Part shown: positions 34,011 to 42,626 of the stretch, piece by piece
How the letters are laid out: every line of letters starts with the position of its first letter
Numbering within the stretch: the stretch's first letter is position 1
NCBI GenBank assembly: GCA_009838845.1
Contig: VXRD01000168.1
Coordinates: 1 to 42,626, forward strand
Origin: Gemmatimonadota bacterium
Lineage (GTDB): Bacteria > Latescibacterota > UBA2968
DNA length: 42,626 bases
Reading direction: 5' to 3'
Notes under the pieces: generated by a model
The model's input: the letters and a program-made list of their open reading frames with translations, nothing else
Database searches by the model: none
Told to the model about the DNA's origin: nothing
Made by a program: the position numbers and the translations under genes

Positions 34011-37000
34011 ATGAAACTCATTGAATTTTCGACCCGGCGACGGGTAACAGTAACGATGTTTGTGGCTGCGGCAGTGCTATTTGGCATGGTCGCTTTTCAG
34101 CGCCTATCGATCAACCTGCTGCCCGATATCACCTATCCCACCCTGACGGTGCGCACAGAATACGAAGGCACAGCACCCTCGGAGATGGAACGTTTAATCA
34201 CCGAGCCGATTGAGGGATCTGTAGGTGTGGTAAACGGAGTTATCCGGGTAACATCGGCCTCGCGCCCCGGCATATCGGATGTGGTTGTGGAATTTGCCTG
34301 GGGTACGGACATGGATTTTGCTTCTCTCGATGTTCGGGAAAAGCTCGATCAGGTACGCCTGCCACAGGACGTGAGAAAACCCGTACTGCTGAGGTTTGAC
34401 CCTTCGCTGGACCCGATCATGCGTATCGGACTCTACGGCGAAGAAAGTTTGATTTCGCTACGCCTCCTGGCCGAAGAAGAAATTAAGCCCGAGTTGGAAA
34501 GCCTCGAAGGGGTCGCATCTGTGCGCGTCAATGGCGGCCTGGAAGAAGAAATTCAAGTTGAGATTGACCAGCCCAAACTGGCTGCATTGCGCATTCCTCT
34601 ATCTCAGGTCGTCAATCGCTTAGCCCAGGAAAATGTGAACCTGACGGGCGGAGAACTCAAAGATGGCGAAGCAGAATACCTGGTTCGCACATTCAACGAA
34701 TTTAAAACAATAGAAGAAATTCAGGATATTGTGGTGGGCCAGCGGCAGGGCACCATTATCACATTAGCCGATGTGGGGCTGGTGACCCGAGGGCATCGCG
34801 AACGCACGGTAATTACGCGCATTGATCAGCAAGAAAGTGTCGAACTGGCCATATACAAAGAGGGTGATGCCAATACTGTAACAGTTGCACAAGCCGTTAA
34901 AGAAGCCATCGCGCAATTTCGCCGCACATCCGGCGATTTGCTCGGTAATTCGCGCATGGAGGTCGTCTCGGATCAATCGACATTCATTCGAGACTCGGTC
35001 TCCGAGGTCCTCAACACCGCTATTTTGGGCGGTTTTTTGGCCATTATCGTTCTCTATCTGTTTTTGCAAAGCCCCAAAAGCACGGGCATCATCAGCGTAT
35101 CTATTCCCATTTCGGTTGTTGCGACATTTTTCCTCATGTACGCATCGGATGTGAGTCTCAACATCATGTCATTGGGTGGACTCGCCCTGGGAATAGGCAT
35201 GCTGGTTGACAACTCAATTGTCGTACTCGAAAGTGTACAGCGTTACCAGGAAAGCGGCATGAGTCCGCGTGAAGCGACCAATAAAGGGGGGTCGGAAGTG
35301 GGACAAGCTGTCGTGGCTTCTACAATGACGACAATATGCGTCTTTGTCCCCATTGTTTTTGTAGAAGGCATTGCCGGACAGCTCTTCCGAGATCAGGCAC
35401 TTACCGTGACCTATTCGCTCGTCGCCTCCCTCCTCGTTGCCCTCACGGTCATTCCCATGCTGGCTTCGTTAGAATTTTCATGGATCGGTGAATTTGCCGC
35501 CGTAGAAAAACGCAAAAAGGAAAGCGGACACAAAGGCGGTGTCGAAGCTCCGGCTCGTATTGCGGGGTTGCTGGGCACAGTTGTAGGATGGATTGGACGC
35601 GGTATTCTGGCCTGTCTTGCACCCTTATTCTGGATTTTCGACAGAGTGATTGGACGCGCTTATCTCGTCTATCCGCACATTATCAGATGGGCACTCAGAC
35701 ATCGCCTGTATGTGATTGGGTTGGCAATTGCCCTTTTGGGTGGCACCTGGACACTTGGCTCGAGATTGGGCAGTGAACTGATCCCCGAAATGAGCCAGGG
35801 AGCATTCTCAATTGCAGTCGAAATGCCGCTGGGCACACCCCTTGCCGCCACAACCCAAACCATTCAAGCCATTGAGAGGCTTGTTCGCAGTCAACCCGAA
35901 GTGCGCCTGGTTTACAGCATTGTCGGTACACAATCGGCATCTGGGGGCAGCGGCGGAGAAGAAAGGGAAAATGTGGGTGAGGTCAATGTCGTACTCCACG
36001 AGGGCATTATTCGAGATCGCGAAATTGCCGTAATGGATCGCTTGCGCCAGATGATTGTAGAAATTCCCGCCGTGGATACAAAATTTGCCCGCCCATCGCT
36101 ATTCTCGTCTCGCACGCCAATCGAAGTGGAAGTCGCCGGTTATAATTTGCTGTCGCTACAGATGATCGCCGGAGAAATGATGGCGCGCATGCAAACCATT
36201 ACGGGACTGACAGATATTAAAACAACAAGCGAGGGCGGTACACCCGAAGTGCAAATTCGGTTTGACCGCAAGCGCGTGGCGCAAATGGGCACGACGATTA
36301 ACGCCATTGGCGAGATTATCCGCAATCAGGTTCAAGGAGAGGTTGCCACACAATTTACCCGAGGAGATCGGAGAGTCGATATTCGCGTCCGCGCCGAAGA
36401 GGAACATCGAAGCACAGTAGATGATCTGAGGCGATTGATCATCAGCCCCAACAATGCCCCATCGCCGGTGCCTTTGAGTGTAGTCGCCGATTTACAGGTG
36501 GAAATGGGACCTGCTGAAATTCGCAGAATTGACCAGGAGCGCGTGGCATTGATCTCGGCCAACCTGGTGGGTCGAAGTCTGAGTGCTGTCGTCGCAGACC
36601 TCGAACGCGAAATTGATCAGATGGAGTTGCCCGCCGATTTTTCGATTAAAGTGGGTGGGCAAAATGAAGAGCAACAGCGGTCATTTGAAAGTATGCAATT
36701 GGCGATTGGGTTGGCGATTTTTCTCGTTTATCTGGTGATGGCATCGCAGTTTGAATCGCTCGTTCATCCTTTTGTAATCATGTTTGCCATACCTTTTGCG
36801 CTGGTAGGCGTTTTTGCTCTGCTCCTCATAACCGGGCAGACCATCAGTGTGGTCGTGCTCATTGGTTTGATTATGTTGGCTGGCATTGTCGTCAACAATG
36901 CCATCGTGCTCATCGATTATATCAACACGCTCCGAAGAGATGAGGGCATGCCCAAAATGGAAGCGATTGCACAAGGGGGCAGAGTGCGCCTGCGTCCCAT

Positions 37001-37286
37001 TTTGATGACCACCTCGACGACTGTGCTCGGTTTGTTGCCCATGGCACTGGGCATTTTCAATTTTCAGCCCCTTGTCAAAAGCATCGAAGGCGCGTTGGAT
37101 GGCGTGTTATCCGGGCAGGTATTCACCGCGGTCATGGCTGTGGTGGGTATGCTTTTCCCGGTAGGGCAGGGTGCAGAGATACGCGCGCCTATGGCCATTA
37201 CCGTTATTGGCGGCCTGGTCGTATCAACACTGGTAACCCTGGTACTGATCCCAACGCTGTATTCGCTAACCGACCGCAAGGAGTAG
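34011..37286 (+). CDS. RND-family efflux permease (AcrB/HAE1-like)
   Basis: A 1091-residue inner-membrane proton-driven transporter. An N-terminal helix (about 10-30) is followed by porter loops, a helix cluster (about 335-480) with GLALGIGMLVDNSIVVLE, whose Asp belongs to the proton relay, a second porter half, and a C-terminal cluster (about 900-1085) with IMLAGIVVNNAIVLIDYIN and GRVRLRPILMTTSTTVLG. It is slightly longer than the usual 1020-1060 residues, with an insertion near 500-550 and another before the last helix. GAGGTAATT ribosome site. It is paired with the preceding adaptor. Substrate (drug, lipid or metabolite) cannot be inferred. Confidence 0.95.
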   Translation: MKLIEFSTRRRVTVTMFVAAAVLFGMVAFQRLSINLLPDITYPTLTVRTEYEGTAPSEMERLITEPIEGSVGVVNGVIRVTSASRPGISDVVVEFAWGTDMDFASLDVREKLDQVRLPQDVRKPVLLRFDPSLDPIMRIGLYGEESLISLRLLAEEEIKPELESLEGVASVRVNGGLEEEIQVEIDQPKLAALRIPLSQVVNRLAQENVNLTGGELKDGEAEYLVRTFNEFKTIEEIQDIVVGQRQGTIITLADVGLVTRGHRERTVITRIDQQESVELAIYKEGDANTVTVAQAVKEAIAQFRRTSGDLLGNSRMEVVSDQSTFIRDSVSEVLNTAILGGFLAIIVLYLFLQSPKSTGIISVSIPISVVATFFLMYASDVSLNIMSLGGLALGIGMLVDNSIVVLESVQRYQESGMSPREATNKGGSEVGQAVVASTMTTICVFVPIVFVEGIAGQLFRDQALTVTYSLVASLLVALTVIPMLASLEFSWIGEFAAVEKRKKESGHKGGVEAPARIAGLLGTVVGWIGRGILACLAPLFWIFDRVIGRAYLVYPHIIRWALRHRLYVIGLAIALLGGTWTLGSRLGSELIPEMSQGAFSIAVEMPLGTPLAATTQTIQAIERLVRSQPEVRLVYSIVGTQSASGGSGGEERENVGEVNVVLHEGIIRDREIAVMDRLRQMIVEIPAVDTKFARPSLFSSRTPIEVEVAGYNLLSLQMIAGEMMARMQTITGLTDIKTTSEGGTPEVQIRFDRKRVAQMGTTINAIGEIIRNQVQGEVATQFTRGDRRVDIRVRAEEEHRSTVDDLRRLIISPNNAPSPVPLSVVADLQVEMGPAEIRRIDQERVALISANLVGRSLSAVVADLEREIDQMELPADFSIKVGGQNEEQQRSFESMQLAIGLAIFLVYLVMASQFESLVHPFVIMFAIPFALVGVFALLLITGQTISVVVLIGLIMLAGIVVNNAIVLIDYINTLRRDEGMPKMEAIAQGGRVRLRPILMTTSTTVLGLLPMALGIFNFQPLVKSIEGALDGVLSGQVFTAVMAVVGMLFPVGQGAEIRAPMAITVIGGLVVSTLVTLVLIPTLYSLTDRKE

Positions 37287-37287
37287 T

Positions 37288-38112
37288 ATGGAGCAGAGCC
37301 GAAATGAAGCATTTGTCGAATCGCTTCAGAACTATTCGCTTTCAGAACTCGAAGATATTTATGCACATCTGGATCGCGACCTATTTCCAGAGCGATTCGA
37401 TCAAGTCAGGGCAGAAATCGAAGCGCGCTTAAAAGACTTTGATCCAAAATCTATGGACGCAAGTACGCTGACGGATCCCCCTGGGATCTTGAGACGTCTC
37501 GCGTCGAGCGCGATTGATTTCTCCATGCAAGTGCTCGTTCCTTTTTTAATTTTTTTTCTTCTCAAAAGCGTCCTTTTTCCAAGCGCGCAAACCGCAAGTG
37601 CTGGCGGCGGACGAGGCGGAGGACGAGGTGGCGGAGGACGCGGGCGAGGTGGCGGAGGCGGTGGTGGCAATCAATCCGATGATCTCTGGTCAGACATCAC
37701 GGGTTTCGTAGGAAGTGCGAAGGATATCGCCGTTGGATTGATCGAGGGAGACCCCGCAGCGCAGAGCAGAGCGATGATTATCTGGAATGATTTTGGAATC
37801 ATTCTGGTCATCCTGCTCGTTTTTCGAGTCTTCCTGACCTTATCGGGATGGGCGCGTTCTGGATTTACCCCGGGGATGCGCGAATTGGGCATTCGAGTCG
37901 AACGCGTTGGGGGAGGTACTCCAACCTGGTCGCAGGCTGTAGGCAGATTTGTTCTACAGCCTCTGCTTTTTATCGCAACACTGGGATTTAGTGGATTTTG
38001 GATGCTGTGGGATCCCGATAGCCGAGCACTTCACGATAAGCTTCTCGGCACAAAGCTCGTTCGCATGGTGCGCACCTGGGAAAAGACAAAAACCGAAAGA
38101 AAATTTGAATAG
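37288..38112 (+). CDS. RDD-family membrane protein with Gly-Arg tract
   Basis: A 274-residue membrane protein. An N-terminal soluble helical segment (1-65) precedes the first membrane helix, with the Arg and Asp of the RDD motif (RRLASSAIDF, about 69-78). A Gly/Arg-only tract (about 106-127) sits in the loop after this helix; later helices span about 168-188 and 220-245, ending with DSRALHDKLLGT, the third conserved Asp. RDD proteins include Na+/H+ antiporters, but most are uncharacterised. The start codon lies one base after the RND stop, with AAGGAG inside the previous gene, so expression is coupled. Confidence 0.88.
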   Translation: MEQSRNEAFVESLQNYSLSELEDIYAHLDRDLFPERFDQVRAEIEARLKDFDPKSMDASTLTDPPGILRRLASSAIDFSMQVLVPFLIFFLLKSVLFPSAQTASAGGGRGGGRGGGGRGRGGGGGGGNQSDDLWSDITGFVGSAKDIAVGLIEGDPAAQSRAMIIWNDFGIILVILLVFRVFLTLSGWARSGFTPGMRELGIRVERVGGGTPTWSQAVGRFVLQPLLFIATLGFSGFWMLWDPDSRALHDKLLGTKLVRMVRTWEKTKTERKFE

Positions 38113-38190
38113 AATATATCAGTTATCCGAAACTTTTAATCATGTACTCTCGTCTAAACCCTCGAAATCTCAGGGAAGGAGTAAGTAAGT

Positions 38191-38628
38191 ATGCACAGAC
38201 GGATGTATAAAATGTGTTGTGTCGTGCTGGCAACCGCATTTTTTTGGGGGTGTTTGGCCCCTGTTGCCGAAGCGCGGTCCTTTTTTACTGCACGGCGCAC
38301 ATTTGGTGTTTTATTTCTCGGTGGCAGTGCTTATATGGCCAAGCGCGCCATTGATTATAAGCGCGATGCAAACGACATTTACGAAGCCTATAAGACGGCG
38401 AAAGACTCTCGAGAAGCCGAACAGCTTTTTAACCGCACAAGCGATCGAGATACCAAGAGCATGATGAGTGTCGGATTTTCCGCAATTTTGTTGATCAGTG
38501 GTTTGCGTTTGCTCATACACAGCGAAGTGGATGATAAAATGCCCAAAATTGATCGACGAATCAAAATAGATCTCAACAGTGATATTCGCAAAAAATCTGT
38601 TGGGATTGTATTGAAAAAAAAATTTTAA
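38191..38628 (+). CDS. Small exported protein of unknown function
   Basis: A 145-residue protein with a signal peptide or lipoprotein-like N-terminus (hydrophobic stretch with Cys, ending VAEA around residue 28). Next are two segments that look membrane-associated (about 37-50 and 88-108) and a basic C-terminus (IVLKKKF). The middle (KRAIDYKRDANDIYEAYKTAKDSREAEQLFNRTSD) is helical, like one TPR-type pair. GGAAGGAG upstream supports the ATG at 38191. I do not recognise the family. It lies between the RDD and FN3 genes, probably in the same transcript. Confidence 0.75.
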   Translation: MHRRMYKMCCVVLATAFFWGCLAPVAEARSFFTARRTFGVLFLGGSAYMAKRAIDYKRDANDIYEAYKTAKDSREAEQLFNRTSDRDTKSMMSVGFSAILLISGLRLLIHSEVDDKMPKIDRRIKIDLNSDIRKKSVGIVLKKKF

Positions 38629-38658
38629 TCATCAGTAATGGGCAATGAGGAGATTATT

Positions 38659-41600
38659 ATGAAGCACTGGTGGACGCGCCGACTACAACTCGGCCTTTTG
38701 GGGATTGCGATAATTTTAATAGCCATGTGGGGATGCGGACGCGAACGCGTAAATCCGGTTGACTCACAATTTGAAGGAACCACGACGACTTTGAATCCGC
38801 CGGGCAATATTCGCGCCCAGGGCGGTATTGGACGGATCACTTTGAACTGGAATCCCGTGAACAGCACAAATCTTGCGGGATATGGGATATGGCGGTCAAC
38901 ATCGGCCACGGGAGACTTCGTGCTATTGCGCGGCGAATCATCCGCTCCCGACGTGACGACAGCACGCACGACTTATGTGGATTCGACAATAGATGCCAAT
39001 GTATCGAAAATATACTTTTATAAACTCAGCACCGTAGATGTAGAAGGACAATCGAGCGAATTATCTACATTTGTAAGTGCAGAAGTCCTCGATGACACGC
39101 GCGCACCGGCCATGCCAATGAATTTCGTCGCCATCACCGATGCCGATGGAAAACAGGTTGCACTGGGCTGGTCAGCGCCGGAAATGGATGTGGGCAATCA
39201 GGAATTGACCGGCTTGTCCGGGTACAGAATTTTCAGGATCAAAGATTCGCAGGGCAAACTCCAGATACAGGGTTCGCAGGCAGCGCTGGTCCAACTCGCC
39301 ACAGAACTGGGCATCGACCTCGATAATCTGGGAGAAATATCCGCCGAGTTGAAAGATATTTTCGTCGAACTTGGAACCGTACCTGCCAACCAGACTTATT
39401 TCCTCGATACCGATGAACTCGAAGCTGGCGTGCTTCACGTTTACATAGTCATCGCCGTCGATCCAGAAGGCAACACTGGACCTCCGGCACTTACTTTAGT
39501 AACCATAGACACACCAGGCGCGAATATACCAGTACCTGCTAACTTGCGCGCAACGCAAAATGAACAGGCGCGCATTGTCGTATCCTGGAATCCCGTAAAC
39601 GATCCCAACTTGCTGGGCTATCTGGTCTTACGGTCACAATCCACACAAGGTCCCTTTACACCCGTAACAAACGACACGCTCTTTACCACGGGACAGACGA
39701 CCTATGTCGATTCGCTTGTCGCGACCGATCAAGTGTACTACTACAAAATTCAAACCGTTGTGCAAGATCCCAATCTTGGACTATTGCGCAGTGATACTTC
39801 CACTTTCATCGACGGACAGGCACTTGCCGATCAGAGCGCCCCTGGCGCGCCCTCAGATCTCATCGTCAGCCTGGACGATGATAATTTCCAGCGGGTGATG
39901 CTGAACTGGACTGCACCTGTAACAGACAGAAATGGCAATGAACTGACCGGATTGGCCTCCTTTGAAATCTACCGGTCGCGCGAGAACAATACATCCTTTG
40001 CACTGATCGCCACAGTATCGAGCGATCAGGTGAGTTTTGTGGATACTTCTGTCGAATTACTCACGACGTATTTCTATGCGGTCAGAGCATTGGATCAGGC
40101 TGGCAATGCCGGACCCCGGTCTCAGCCGATATCTGTGACCACCAGGGGATTTGCTATCCCGCGCAACGTGCGGGCAACTCCTGGTGTGCAGAAAATCACC
40201 TTGACCTGGACGGCAAACACCGAGCCTGAATTAACGGGATATGAGATATTGCGCTTTACAGATCCCACACACGAAACACCCGACAAAACCTTCTCTTCTG
40301 TGTTGACGACGTATGTGGATACTCCTGTCACAGCAGATCAACCCTTTGTCTATCGGGTGCGGGCGGTTGGCACCGCCAATGTGAAGAGCGAATTGTCGCC
40401 CCCCGTCTCTGCCCAGGCCACGGAAGCTGCTCCAGTTCTGGCAGCACCGCGCAATGTGCAGGCAAGGGGTGGGATTGGTCACATTACCATCACCTGGGCG
40501 GCAAACACCGAGCCTGAACTGACCGGGTATCGCGTCATGCGCTATACAGACCCGGCACAGACAGCAGCCGAAGCGACCTTCGCGACAGTGCAGACGACTT
40601 ATGTCGATTCGCCGCTGGTATCGGGACAGACCTATGTCTATCGCGTACAGGCGGTTGGTACCAATAACGAAGAAAGCGAACAATCGCTCTATGCCTCCGC
40701 AACCGTCTCAGCCGATCAGAGCCCTCCCGGCGCACCCTCGGATCTCATCGCCAGCCTGGATGAGGCGAATTTCCAACGCGTGCTCATCAGCTGGACGGCT
40801 CCCACAAGAGACAGCAATGGCAATGAACTGACCGGATTGACCTCCTTTGAAATCTACCGGTCACGCGAGAACAATACATCCTTTGCGCTGATCGCCGCAG
40901 TATCGAGCAATCAAATGAGTTATGAGGACACATCTGTCGAGTTATTGACGCGATACTTTTATGCAGTCAGAGCATTGGATCAGGCCGGCAATGCCGGACC
41001 CCGATCTCAGCCAGTATCTGTGACCACCAAAGGATTTGCCATCCCGCGCAACGTGCAGGCGACTGGTGGTGAGCTGAAAATCACCTTGAACTGGGCGGCA
41101 AACACCGAGCCTGAATTGACTGGATACGAAATCTTGCGCTTTACAGATCCCACAGATGCAACACCTGACAGGATCTTCTCTTCTGTGTTGACGACGTATG
41201 TGGATACCCCTGTCACAGCCGGACAGACCTTTGTCTATCGAGTGCGTGCGGTTGGTCCCTCCAATATAAAGAGCGATCTATCTGCCTTTGTCTCTGCACA
41301 GGCCGTCGAGCCGCCTCCAGTTCTGGCAGCACCGCGCAATGTACGCGCGACTGGTGGTGAGTTGAAAATCACCTTGACCTGGACGGCAAACACCGAGCCA
41401 GAATTAACGGGATACGAGATCTTGCGCTTTACAGATCCCGCAGATGCAACACCTGACAGGATCTTCTCTTCTGTGTTGACGACGTATGTAGATACCCCTG
41501 TCACAGCCGGACAACCCTTTATCTATCGGGTGCGGGCAGTTGGTGCCGCCAATGTGAAGAGCGAACTATCGGTCTTTGTCTCTGCACAGGCCACCGAGCC

Positions 41601-42525
41601 GCCTCCGGTTCTGGCAGCACCGCGCAATGTACGCGCGACTGCTGGAATTGGGTATATCGCCATCACCTGGTCTGCCAATACAGAAGCAGAACTGATCGGG
41701 TATCGCGTCATGCGCTATACAGACCCGGCACAGACAGTGGCCGAAGCGACCTTTATGACCGTGCATACGACTTATGTCGATTCGCCGCTGGTAGCGGATC
41801 AGACCTATATATACCGCGTGCAAGCGGTTGGTCTAAATAACACAGAAAGCGAATCATCGCTATTTGCCTCTGCAACGGTACAAATCGACGATATCCCGCC
41901 CGCTACCCCCGGCAATTTTGTCGCTATTTTGGCGAGTAGTGGCGCAGCGATTGAATTGAGTTGGGTCGCCCCCACAAGGGATGCTAATGGCGGCGATCTG
42001 ACCGGACTTGCCAGCTTTGTGATTTATCGCGCGGACCCATTGAATACTGTGCCGATTGAGATAGATACCTTAGATGCGATGCATCAGATGTATCGAGATA
42101 CCGACCTGCTAAACCGCACGACTTACAGGTATCAGATCTCTGCCATTGACCACCAGGGTAATGAGAGTGAGCGTTCGCCCATCAGGACAGTGACCACAAC
42201 TGATATAGTCCCCGTGCCTCCAACGGACCTGGTGGTTCGTTACAATGCCGCTGTTCCCGAGATCAATTTGACCTGGGTAGCTCCCGATAAGTATGACCAT
42301 TTCATCATTCAACGGGCAGAAATCGCCGGAGCTGCTTCCGGTTCTGCCATTCGAAATTTAACAGACGGAGATTATACGACTTTGGAAACCGAGGATCCGA
42401 TCACAACCACTTTTTATAGCGATAGAGATATTAAACGTGGTTTCACCTATGTTTACCGGATCCGCACAAGTCTTTCTGGACGGATCAGTGGTCCTTCAGA
42501 TACTGATTTTGATTTTTCCCGATAG
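38659..42525 (+). CDS. Lipoprotein with twelve fibronectin type III domains
   Basis: A 1288-residue surface or periplasmic protein. The signal peptide ends in a lipobox-like MWGC (Cys26). About twelve FN3 modules of ~90-100 residues follow, each with the hydrophobic pattern LTW...ANTEPELTGYEILR and ending YRVRAVG-type strands. Modules 4-6 and 7-10 are copies of each other, with modules 8 and 9 nearly identical, so the gene has grown by duplication. No catalytic or anchoring domain is seen at the C-terminus, which ends in a shorter FN3. It is probably an adhesin, a scaffold or a spacer for glycan binding. GAGGAG precedes the ATG at 38659, preferred over 38638. A terminator follows 25 bases after the stop. 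Confidence 0.92.
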   Translation: MKHWWTRRLQLGLLGIAIILIAMWGCGRERVNPVDSQFEGTTTTLNPPGNIRAQGGIGRITLNWNPVNSTNLAGYGIWRSTSATGDFVLLRGESSAPDVTTARTTYVDSTIDANVSKIYFYKLSTVDVEGQSSELSTFVSAEVLDDTRAPAMPMNFVAITDADGKQVALGWSAPEMDVGNQELTGLSGYRIFRIKDSQGKLQIQGSQAALVQLATELGIDLDNLGEISAELKDIFVELGTVPANQTYFLDTDELEAGVLHVYIVIAVDPEGNTGPPALTLVTIDTPGANIPVPANLRATQNEQARIVVSWNPVNDPNLLGYLVLRSQSTQGPFTPVTNDTLFTTGQTTYVDSLVATDQVYYYKIQTVVQDPNLGLLRSDTSTFIDGQALADQSAPGAPSDLIVSLDDDNFQRVMLNWTAPVTDRNGNELTGLASFEIYRSRENNTSFALIATVSSDQVSFVDTSVELLTTYFYAVRALDQAGNAGPRSQPISVTTRGFAIPRNVRATPGVQKITLTWTANTEPELTGYEILRFTDPTHETPDKTFSSVLTTYVDTPVTADQPFVYRVRAVGTANVKSELSPPVSAQATEAAPVLAAPRNVQARGGIGHITITWAANTEPELTGYRVMRYTDPAQTAAEATFATVQTTYVDSPLVSGQTYVYRVQAVGTNNEESEQSLYASATVSADQSPPGAPSDLIASLDEANFQRVLISWTAPTRDSNGNELTGLTSFEIYRSRENNTSFALIAAVSSNQMSYEDTSVELLTRYFYAVRALDQAGNAGPRSQPVSVTTKGFAIPRNVQATGGELKITLNWAANTEPELTGYEILRFTDPTDATPDRIFSSVLTTYVDTPVTAGQTFVYRVRAVGPSNIKSDLSAFVSAQAVEPPPVLAAPRNVRATGGELKITLTWTANTEPELTGYEILRFTDPADATPDRIFSSVLTTYVDTPVTAGQPFIYRVRAVGAANVKSELSVFVSAQATEPPPVLAAPRNVRATAGIGYIAITWSANTEAELIGYRVMRYTDPAQTVAEATFMTVHTTYVDSPLVADQTYIYRVQAVGLNNTESESSLFASATVQIDDIPPATPGNFVAILASSGAAIELSWVAPTRDANGGDLTGLASFVIYRADPLNTVPIEIDTLDAMHQMYRDTDLLNRTTYRYQISAIDHQGNESERSPIRTVTTTDIVPVPPTDLVVRYNAAVPEINLTWVAPDKYDHFIIQRAEIAGAASGSAIRNLTDGDYTTLETEDPITTTFYSDRDIKRGFTYVYRIRTSLSGRISGPSDTDFDFSR
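39829..41877 (+). repeat. Internal DNA duplications within the FN3 gene
   Basis: Three classes of near-copy occur, in frame: the segment at about 39832-40140 repeats at about 40717-41034; the module at about 40147-40376 repeats at about 41038-41269 and 41329-41560; and the one at about 40441-40690 repeats at about 41614-41870. Long runs of identical codons include synonymous sites, which suggests recent duplication or gene conversion rather than old divergence of modules. Confidence 0.8.
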
Positions 42526-42550
42526 AGAGCCAGCGAGAAAGGAAAAAATT

Positions 42551-42584
42551 GCGTTCTTCTTTTGTGAAGGACGCTATTTTTTTT
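42551..42584 (+). terminator. Rho-independent terminator after the FN3 gene
   Basis: GCGTTCTTC (42551-42559) pairs with GAAGGACGC (42566-42574) with one G-U pair around a six-base loop, followed by TATTTTTTTT. It ends the plus-strand transcript that includes the FN3 lipoprotein gene. Confidence 0.85.
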
Positions 42585-42626
42585 ATATATAGAAGCCAAC
42601 TGTCGCCTTTTATGCGTCAGATGTAC

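Noticed and set aside
39829-41877. Regularly spaced repeats considered as a CRISPR-like or satellite array
   Set aside because: The repeats are in-frame FN3 modules of about 100 codons, not short repeats with unique spacers.

Overview
The window looks like a chromosomal segment of an uncultured Gram-negative bacterium of the Poribacteria/Latescibacteria kind. This rests on gene content only: many PhyH-type dioxygenases next to type I sulfatases, a dockerin-tailed secreted protein, an ~800-residue FtsX permease, and an outer-membrane-type envelope (RND pump, TonB/ExbB/ExbD, lipoproteins). Base composition is moderate. I saw no rRNA, tRNA, CRISPR array or transposase.

Region 1 (1-2353, plus strand): a secreted cohesin-like/dockerin protein and a canonical PhyH dioxygenase. 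The dioxygenase converges on the next block, the two stop codons sharing bases.

Region 2 (2350-23099, minus strand, ~21 kb colinear): a catabolic island. In order of transcription it reads PhyH-7, PhyH-6, a beta-propeller glycosidase-like protein, a 34-residue basic micro-protein, an orphan FtsX permease, a BPL_N amidotransferase-like protein, sulfatase 4, PhyH-5, PhyH-4, PhyH-3, sulfatase 3, a GH117-like glycosidase, sulfatase 2, a GH127 beta-L-arabinofuranosidase, sulfatase 1, a pectate-lyase-fold protein and PhyH-2. Spacing is tight, with several ATGA or abutting junctions. Together the genes suggest desulfation and hydrolysis of a sulfated glycan containing arabinofuranose or anhydrogalactose-like sugars, plus oxidative tailoring. 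The hydrolases and sulfatases mostly lack signal peptides, so the chemistry is probably cytoplasmic. No sulfatase-maturing enzyme and no SusC/D pair is present. Two intergenic gaps hold 3'-end scars of genes that are intact elsewhere in the island, evidence of cassette shuffling. Four of the seven PhyH proteins have His-x-Gly where the iron-binding His-x-Asp should be, the arrangement known from non-heme iron halogenases.

Region 3 (23162-25958, minus strand): a probable defence or toxin island with a Swt1-type HEPN protein (RNxxxH), a Doc/Fic-family protein and a second large protein with an RNxxxH motif. No recognisable antitoxin is present.

Region 4 (26085-42525): an ExeA-type AAA ATPase (minus) diverges from a plus-strand run. 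That run is a membrane GT2 glycosyltransferase, TonB, ExbB and ExbD; an in-register complementary octamer repeat; an ECF sigma factor, its anti-sigma factor and a CpxP/Spy-like protein; an RND adaptor with a long Gly-Arg-Gln-rich tail; an RND permease; an RDD protein with a Gly-Arg tract; a small exported protein; and a 12-domain FN3 lipoprotein followed by an intrinsic terminator. I read this as an envelope-stress and efflux module.
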